In this document: positions 15,070 to 20,183 of the stretch, piece by piece
How the letters are laid out: each line of letters opens with the position of its first letter
Position numbering within the stretch: the first letter of the stretch is position 1
Assembly: GCA_016292775.1 (NCBI GenBank)
Contig: JAEDFN010000033.1
Coordinates: 1-20,183, forward strand
Origin: Paludibacteraceae bacterium
GTDB lineage: Bacteria > Bacteroidota > Bacteroidia > Bacteroidales > Paludibacteraceae
Direction: 5' to 3'
DNA length: 20,183 nt
Notes under the pieces: model-generated
Seen by the model: only the letters and a program-made list of their open reading frames with translations
What the model was told of the DNA's origin: nothing
The model's database searches: none
Made by a program: the position numbers and the translations under genes

Positions 15070-16512
15070 ATGGCAGAAGAATCACTTAAATCTAAAACGG
15101 TAAAAGGTGTGCTCTGGAGCGGAATAGGTCAATATTCTACTTTCGTTATTCAGTTCATAATAAGTATTATTTTAGCTCGCTTACTTACTCCTGACCAATA
15201 TGGACTAATTGGTATGATAGGGGTGTTTACTGCTATTGTAAATATTTTTATTGATTGCGGTTTCGCTACATCTCTTGTTCGAAAACCGGACCATAACCAA
15301 ACGGATTTTTCTACTCTTTTTTATTTCAATTTAGTAGCAAGTTTTGTCGGTTATATAATTATATTTTTAATTTCCCCTTGGATTGCAGAGTTTTATAATG
15401 AACCTATTCTTGAACCTTTAGCAAAAGTTCAAGCTTTAAATATTATTATTGGATCTCTTTGTGCTGTGCAAGATATTCAATATACTATAAAAATGAATTT
15501 TAAAACTACATCCAAGATAAGCTTTGTTTGTACTCTTATCTCCGGGGTAGTTGGTATAATTATGGCTTATTCAGGCTTTGGTGTTTGGGCATTAGTTATT
15601 CAAGGCTTGACAAAGCAAGTTTTATGTACTTTGTGTTACTGGTTTTTTTCTTCATGGCGCCCTTCATGGGAGTTTTCGCGACAAACAATGAAATATATGT
15701 GGAATTTCGGAAATAAAATGTTATTGTCGAGTTTGTTAAATACAATTTTTAATAATATTTATACTCTTGTAATCGGTAAGTTCTACTCCGCTCGTGACCT
15801 TGGTAATTATTCACGCGCAAATCATTATGCACAATTGGCTTCATCTCAATTAAATGGTATTTTTTCTGAGGTTTCTTTTCCGATGTTATGTTCCATTCAA
15901 AATGATATGGAGCGTCTTGCTCGTGTTTATCGTCAGTATCTCCGCATTATTGCTTTTATTGTTTTCCCTTTAATGGTAGGCATGTCTGCCGTGGCAAAAC
16001 CTCTGATTATTGTTATGCTTACCGAAAAATGGATTGATGTGGTGGGGCTTCTTCAAATTATTTGTTTGAGTATGATGTGGTATCCTGTTCATGCTATTAA
16101 TTTGAATTTATTGCAAGTAAAGGGTCGATCTGACCTCTTTTTGCGCCTCGAAGTAATAAAAAAAATTATCATAGTGATAGTGTTGTGTATTACTATTCCT
16201 ATCAGCATAAAAGCAATGGTAATCGGTTCGCTTTGTACCTCTTTAATATGCTTGTTTATTAATACATACTATACCGGAAGATTGATAAATGTAGGATATC
16301 TCAAGCAGATAAAAGATTTATTACCAATATTGTTATTGGCTCTTTTTATGGGGCTTTGCGTCTATATTATTACCCTTGTAATTCCCGGCTATTTATTGCA
16401 GTTAATAATAGGGGTTATTTCCGGAATGATAATATATGTTGGTATCGCATATTTATTTAAAATGTCGGAATTGACAGAGTTGTTGACGTTGATTAAATTA
16501 AGAAAGAAATAA
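15070..16512 (+). CDS. wzx: Wzx-type polysaccharide flippase (MOP superfamily, WzxC-like)
   Basis: This polytopic membrane protein of 480 residues should flip the undecaprenyl-linked repeat unit from the cytoplasmic to the periplasmic face. Evidence is the multiple hydrophobic segments over its whole length and the family N-terminal pattern KTVKGVLWSGIGQYSTFVIQFIISIILARLLTPDQYGLIGM, with a mid-protein LGNYSRANHYAQLASSQLNGIFSEVSFP segment as in WzxC-like exporters. Start at 15070 gives the usual short basic N-terminus. The VioA-like gene starts 3 nt after its stop. No Wzy polymerase is visible in the window to complete a Wzy-dependent pathway. Confidence 0.9.
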   Translation: MAEESLKSKTVKGVLWSGIGQYSTFVIQFIISIILARLLTPDQYGLIGMIGVFTAIVNIFIDCGFATSLVRKPDHNQTDFSTLFYFNLVASFVGYIIIFLISPWIAEFYNEPILEPLAKVQALNIIIGSLCAVQDIQYTIKMNFKTTSKISFVCTLISGVVGIIMAYSGFGVWALVIQGLTKQVLCTLCYWFFSSWRPSWEFSRQTMKYMWNFGNKMLLSSLLNTIFNNIYTLVIGKFYSARDLGNYSRANHYAQLASSQLNGIFSEVSFPMLCSIQNDMERLARVYRQYLRIIAFIVFPLMVGMSAVAKPLIIVMLTEKWIDVVGLLQIICLSMMWYPVHAINLNLLQVKGRSDLFLRLEVIKKIIIVIVLCITIPISIKAMVIGSLCTSLICLFINTYYTGRLINVGYLKQIKDLLPILLLALFMGLCVYIITLVIPGYLLQLIIGVISGMIIYVGIAYLFKMSELTELLTLIKLRKK

Positions 16513-16515
16513 TAT

Positions 16516-17622
16516 ATGAGTGGTAAAATTACAGTAACATCTCCTTTGCTTCCTAATCTTGACGAGTTTTATGAAATGCTTAAAGAGATATGGAATTCAA
16601 AGTGGATTACTAATAATGGAGATTTTCATAATCAATTGGAGAGAGAGTTGGCCTCTTATCTAAAAGTGCCGTATCTCAGCCTTTTTACAAATGGTACATT
16701 GCCATTAATCACTGCTTTGCAGGCATTGAGGGTAACAGGTGAAGTTATTACTACTCCTTATAGTTTTGTGGCCACAACTCATTCTTTGTGGTGGAACGGA
16801 ATTAAACCTGTGTTTGTGGATATCGACCCGCATACTTGTAATATAGATCCTGCCAAAATAGAAGCCGCTATCACTTCGCGAACCACTGCCATTATGCCCG
16901 TGCATTGTTATGGTCGCCCTTGTGATACAAAGTCAATTCAAGATATTGCAGATAAGTACGGACTTAAAGTAATTTATGATGCCGCTCACGCTTTTGGTGT
17001 GGAAATTAATGGTAAAAGCATTCTTGATGAAGGTGATATGTCTACTCTTAGTTTTCATGCTACTAAAGTATATAATACTATTGAGGGAGGAGCATTAATT
17101 TGTCATGATGAAAAAACCAAGCAGCGTATCGATTATTTAAAGAATTTCGGTTTTGCAGGAGAGACCACGGTGGTTGCCCCCGGTATTAATTCAAAAATGG
17201 ATGAGATCCGTGCAGCATATGGTTTGTTGAATCTTCGACAAGTAGATGCCGCTATTGAGGCACGACATAATGTTGCTGTTAAATACCGCGAAGCGTTGAG
17301 TGGCATTGATGGTATTACATTCTTTGATGATATTCAAGGGGTTCGTCACAACTATTCATATTTTCCTATCTTTGTTGATGCAGAGAAATATGGTATGTCT
17401 CGCGACGAACTATATTTTAAAATGAGAGAATATAATATCTATAGTCGTCGATATTTCTATCCATTAATAAGCACATTCTCTACTTATCGTGGGCTTGAAT
17501 CTTCCTCCGAGTCCAATCTTCCTGTCGCCACCCGCATTGCCAATCAGGTCATTTGCCTTCCAATGCACCACGCATTGAGTGACGAGGATATTCAGAGAAC
17601 AATTGAAGTAATAAAATTATGA
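16516..17622 (+). CDS. vioA: VioA-like sugar aminotransferase (DegT/DnrJ/EryC1/StrS family)
   Basis: PLP-dependent enzyme of 368 residues. The likely reaction is transamination of dTDP-4-keto-6-deoxyglucose with glutamate to dTDP-4-amino-4,6-dideoxyglucose (viosamine, Qui4N). The PLP lysine is Lys184 in SFHATKVYNTIEGGA; Asp155 and His158 in IYDAAHAFG hold the cofactor ring. Stretches such as LPNLDEFYEMLKEIWNSKWITNNG, EVITTPYSFVATTHSLWWNGIKPVFVDIDP and TTAIMPVHCYG match what I know of E. coli O7 and Shigella VioA closely; FdtB-like 3-aminotransferases are a less likely alternative. It overlaps the next gene by 4 nt (ATGA), so the amine and its acyltransferase are coupled. The dTDP-glucose synthase and 4,6-dehydratase it needs are not in the window. 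Confidence 0.85.
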   Translation: MSGKITVTSPLLPNLDEFYEMLKEIWNSKWITNNGDFHNQLERELASYLKVPYLSLFTNGTLPLITALQALRVTGEVITTPYSFVATTHSLWWNGIKPVFVDIDPHTCNIDPAKIEAAITSRTTAIMPVHCYGRPCDTKSIQDIADKYGLKVIYDAAHAFGVEINGKSILDEGDMSTLSFHATKVYNTIEGGALICHDEKTKQRIDYLKNFGFAGETTVVAPGINSKMDEIRAAYGLLNLRQVDAAIEARHNVAVKYREALSGIDGITFFDDIQGVRHNYSYFPIFVDAEKYGMSRDELYFKMREYNIYSRRYFYPLISTFSTYRGLESSSESNLPVATRIANQVICLPMHHALSDEDIQRTIEVIKL

Positions 17623-18260
17623 AACAGTTATTAATAGTTGGTGCTAGGGGTTGGGGAAGAGAAGTGTATGCGGCTGCAATAAAGACGAAAGCATACTTAG
17701 ATGGTGAATATTCAATAAAAGGTTTTTTAGATAGCAAATCAGATGCCTTCGAAGGTTTAAGAGGAGATTATCCTCCCATTATATGTTCTCCGGAAGATTA
17801 TGAGATACAAGAAAACGATATTTTCTTTATAGCAATGGGGGAGCCTAAATGGAGAAAACATTATGCTCAAATAATTGAGGAAAAAGGAGGTCGATTCCTA
17901 ACAATCATTTGTCAAGGTGCATCTATTACCCCAACAGCATCTATAGGGGAAGGTTCTTTTGTTTCTGGATGGTCTTGTATATCTGATAATGTCCATTTAG
18001 GAAAACATGCCATAGTTCATGTTTTCTGTAACTTGGGACATGATGTAAAAATAGGTGATTTTTCTACTATTGAAGCTTATAGTTTTTTAGGCGGATATTC
18101 AGAGGTTGGGGAATGTTCTATAATGCATGTTCGTTCTACACTTATAAGACATAAGAAAATAGGAGATTATGTTGAGGTCGGTTCGGGCAGTGTGGTTATG
18201 AGAAATGTAAAAGATGGACTCCATGTTTTTGGAAATCCGGCAAAACGAATAGATTATTGA
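17619..18260 (+). CDS. NeuD/PglD-type sugar acyltransferase (VioB-like)
   Basis: The 213-residue protein has an N-terminal Rossmann-like part (LLIVGARGWGREV, 4-16) and a C-terminal left-handed beta-helix of hexapeptide repeats from about residue 98 (ASITPTASIGEGSFVSGWSCISDNVHLGKHAIV). His141 in NLGHDVKIGDFSTI corresponds to the catalytic base of PglD-like N-acetyltransferases, and it ends with the family pattern VFGNPAKRI. By position it should acylate the 4-amino group made by VioA. The usual donor is acetyl-CoA, but the next genes encode an ACP and chain-building enzymes, so an acyl-ACP donor is plausible. A 39-nt AT-rich gap separates it from the ACP gene. Confidence 0.85.
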   Translation: MKQLLIVGARGWGREVYAAAIKTKAYLDGEYSIKGFLDSKSDAFEGLRGDYPPIICSPEDYEIQENDIFFIAMGEPKWRKHYAQIIEEKGGRFLTIICQGASITPTASIGEGSFVSGWSCISDNVHLGKHAIVHVFCNLGHDVKIGDFSTIEAYSFLGGYSEVGECSIMHVRSTLIRHKKIGDYVEVGSGSVVMRNVKDGLHVFGNPAKRIDY

Positions 18261-18299
18261 GGTAAATTAATATTTTTTATTATTTAATATATATATTTT

Positions 18300-18533
18300 A
18301 TGAAATCATTAGAAGAATTCGTAGCGCTCTTTGCAGAGCAGTTTGATGAAACAGATGCTAGCCTTATCAAGGCTGATACAAAGTTCCATGATCTTGAAGA
18401 GTGGTCATCACTTATTGGCCTTAGTTTGATTGCCATGGCTGACGAGGAATTTGATGTTGCACTCAAGGGTGATGACGTAAAGACCTCTGTTACTGTAGAA
18501 GATTTGTATAACAAAGTAATCGCTAAATTGTAA
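18300..18533 (+). CDS. Acyl carrier protein
   Basis: This 77-residue acidic, helical protein is a locus-specific ACP. The 4'-phosphopantetheine site is Ser37 in EEWSSLIGLSLIAMADEEF (33-51), where the usual DSL reads SSL. Length and charge pattern fit ACPs. It should carry an acyl chain built by the adjacent KASIII-like enzyme and reductase, rather than serve general fatty-acid synthesis. Its stop overlaps the KASIII start by 1 nt (TAATG), indicating coupled translation. A holo-ACP synthase is not present here and would come from the chromosome. Confidence 0.88.
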   Translation: MKSLEEFVALFAEQFDETDASLIKADTKFHDLEEWSSLIGLSLIAMADEEFDVALKGDDVKTSVTVEDLYNKVIAKL

Positions 18534-19609
18534 TGGCATTTCTTGAATTTAAAAACGTTAGGATCGCCGGCATCAGTGCCGGTGTTCCTAAAAAAATTCT
18601 CAGCAACTTGAATCCAGATGTAAACGATGGAATTTCAAGTGAGTATTCTCCTGAGGATTTCGTGAAGACAACTGGTGTAAAAGAACGTCGTGTATCAGAT
18701 AAACTTTGTACATCTGATTTGTGCTATTATGCAGCAGAACAATTGATTAGTGATTTGAAATGGAATAAGGAAGAGATAGAGGCTTTAGTTTTTGTTTCTC
18801 AAACAGCTGATTATATTTTGCCATGCACTTCATGTATTTTACAATATAGATTGGGGTTAAGTAAAGATTGTTATGCTACAGATTGTACACTAGGATGTTC
18901 CGGTTGGGTTTATGGACTTAGTCAGGTTGTTAGTTTATTGTTAAATGGAACAATAAAAAAGGCATTGCTATTATGTGGAGATGCAAAGGAAAGAGCAGCA
19001 GGTCCTCGCGATCCTCTTTTTGGTGCAGCCGGAACAGCAACAGCAGTTGAATACCAAGAAGGTGCTCCGGGATTCCAATTCCACTTTGGAACAGATGGTA
19101 GCGGATATGATGCAATTATAACACCGGATGGTGGTAGCCGTAACCAAGTTTCTCCTAAGTCGTTTGAACTTGAGGAAATTGAAGGAAAGCAAATGCATCG
19201 TATGCAAACTCGCATGAAAGGTATGGATGTCTTTTCATTTGGAATAACAACACCTCCAAAATCAATCAAACGTCTTGCAGAGCATTATGGTTTCAACTAT
19301 ATGGATAGTGATTATCTTATTCTTCATCAAGCAAATATGAAGATGAACAATATGATTGCCAAGAAGCTTAAGTTTCCTCTAGAGAAGGTGCCTTCATGTA
19401 TGCTTCATTTTGGTAACACCTCATCTGCATCTATACCATTGACGATAGTTACAGAACTTAGAGAAAAATGTAAAAGTACAACAAAGTTCTTATGCTGTGG
19501 TTTTGGAGTAGGTTTGTCTTGGGGTACTGTTGCTTTTGAGGCAAAAGATATGGTCATTTCAGAATTAGTAGAAGTAGAAGAACCAACAGAAAAATCACAA
19601 TGGGTATGA
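18533..19609 (+). CDS. 3-oxoacyl-ACP synthase III (FabH/KASIII-like, VioS-like)
   Basis: This 358-residue thiolase-fold enzyme has the full KASIII triad: Cys122 in DCTLGCSGWVYGL (117-129), His265 in LHQAN (264-268) and Asn295 in GNTSSASIPL (294-303). It should condense an acyl-CoA starter, such as acetyl-CoA, with malonyl-ACP to give 3-oxoacyl-ACP. The usual KASIII opening appears as VRIAGISAGVPKKILSN. The C-terminus has an acidic tail (ELVEVEEPTEKSQWV). It is placed between the dedicated ACP and an SDR reductase, with overlaps of 1 and 4 nt, so the three form one translational unit. As I recall, a KASIII-like gene (vioS) sits in the Pseudomonas syringae viosamine island. Confidence 0.9.
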   Translation: MAFLEFKNVRIAGISAGVPKKILSNLNPDVNDGISSEYSPEDFVKTTGVKERRVSDKLCTSDLCYYAAEQLISDLKWNKEEIEALVFVSQTADYILPCTSCILQYRLGLSKDCYATDCTLGCSGWVYGLSQVVSLLLNGTIKKALLLCGDAKERAAGPRDPLFGAAGTATAVEYQEGAPGFQFHFGTDGSGYDAIITPDGGSRNQVSPKSFELEEIEGKQMHRMQTRMKGMDVFSFGITTPPKSIKRLAEHYGFNYMDSDYLILHQANMKMNNMIAKKLKFPLEKVPSCMLHFGNTSSASIPLTIVTELREKCKSTTKFLCCGFGVGLSWGTVAFEAKDMVISELVEVEEPTEKSQWV

Positions 19610-20183
19610 GTTATAATCCTTTTTCTCTTGAAGGTAAAACAATTTTAATTACAGGTGCTTCTTCAGGAATAGGTAGAGAAACTGCTATAGTTTGTTCAAA
19701 ACTTGGTGCAAAGTTGATTATTACAGGGAGAAATGAAGAAAGATTGAAAGAAACATTTCAATGTCTTCAAGGTGATGGTCATATACAATATATTGCAGAT
19801 ATTAATAATGAAGCGGATTTAGAAAAACTTGTATTAGATTGTCCGATAATTAATGGATTGGTAAACAATGCAGGACTAGGGAAAAGCAAACCTGTAAATT
19901 TCATTAATAGAAATGATTTAGAGGAGGTCTTCAACACAAATGTGTTTGGAGTAGTATTGTTTACTAAACTTCTACTAAAGAAAAAGAAGATAGCAAAAAA
20001 CGGTTCAATAGTGTTTACATCTTCAATTTCATCAAAAATGACAGCACCAGGGTTAGGAATCTATTCAAGTTCAAAAGCTGCAGTGTCTGCATTTATGCGT
20101 ACCTGTGCCATTGAGTTAGGTTCTAAAGGAATTAGGTCTAATTCAGTACTTCCTGGAATGGTTGAAACTAAACTTATTAATAG
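19606..20183 (+). CDS. SDR-family reductase (FabG/VioR-like), 3' end cut off
   Basis: The reading frame opens at ATG 19606 inside the KASIII stop (ATGA) and stays open to the window end, giving 192 codons of an expected 240-250. Cofactor motif TGASSGIG (16-23), NNAG (87-90), catalytic Ser near 140 and YSSSK (Tyr153, Lys157) are all present, followed by the SDR pattern IRSNSVLPGMVETKL. The likely reaction is NAD(P)H reduction of the 3-oxoacyl-ACP made by the preceding enzyme to 3-hydroxyacyl-ACP. A sugar-nucleotide reductase is an alternative, but the coupling to ACP and KASIII favours the acyl role. Confidence 0.88.
   Translation, partial: MSYNPFSLEGKTILITGASSGIGRETAIVCSKLGAKLIITGRNEERLKETFQCLQGDGHIQYIADINNEADLEKLVLDCPIINGLVNNAGLGKSKPVNFINRNDLEEVFNTNVFGVVLFTKLLLKKKKIAKNGSIVFTSSISSKMTAPGLGIYSSSKAAVSAFMRTCAIELGSKGIRSNSVLPGMVETKLIN

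Overview
The window looks like part of a Bacteroidales (Bacteroidota) chromosome carrying a capsular or exopolysaccharide operon. The evidence is Bacteroides-type promoter motifs (TTTG-N19-TAnnTTTG), a UpxY/NusG-type regulator as first gene of the operon, a Wzi-family capsule outer-membrane protein, DUF4143 ATPase content, weak Shine-Dalgarno use and low-to-moderate GC. Genus cannot be fixed from the sequence alone.

Layout. (1) 8-1708, minus strand: dnaX, a housekeeping gene that borders the locus, with a good promoter of its own. (2) 1709-2000: divergent regulatory region, with a candidate operon promoter near 1833-1863 and a 13-bp hairpin at 1926-1955 in the untranslated leader. (3) 2001-13752, plus strand: upxY, a WecA/MraY-type initiating sugar-phosphate transferase, a HAD-type two-part protein, a GT4 glycosyltransferase, an APH-like kinase, a DUF4143 AAA ATPase, a GT4 and a DUF1972 glycosyltransferase, and a Wzi-like outer-membrane barrel. 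(4) 13844-20183, plus strand, AT-richer by eye: a membrane acyltransferase, a Wzx-type flippase, and a five-gene block of VioA-like aminotransferase, left-handed beta-helix acyltransferase, acyl carrier protein, KASIII-like synthase and an SDR reductase cut by the window end.

Two things stand out. First, 16516-20183 has the content expected for making an acylated 4-amino-4,6-dideoxyglucose (viosamine) nucleotide sugar: VioA makes the amine, KASIII + ACP + reductase can build a short 3-hydroxyacyl-ACP (for example 3-hydroxybutyryl), and the beta-helix enzyme could transfer it to the amine. As I recall, a comparable set (aminotransferase, acyltransferase, ketoacyl-ACP synthase III, reductase) forms the viosamine island for flagellin glycosylation in Pseudomonas syringae; here it sits in a Bacteroidales capsule operon. 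Second, the DUF4143 ATPase gene is bracketed by two 92-bp direct repeats (86/92 identical), each made of three 33-bp units and each ending exactly at a start codon. The repeats carry a promoter-like -7 motif and the ribosome binding site, and the upstream one supplies the last codons of the preceding kinase. This looks like a 1425-bp insertable or excisable gene cassette with portable expression signals.

How the genes would work together: the WecA-like enzyme primes undecaprenyl phosphate; the cytoplasmic glycosyltransferases extend the unit, probably including the acylated amino sugar; the membrane acyltransferase decorates it; Wzx flips it; Wzi helps hold or assemble the polymer at the outer membrane. 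No Wzy polymerase, no Wza/Wzc export genes and no dTDP-glucose synthase/dehydratase are visible, so the operon must continue downstream or draw on genes elsewhere.
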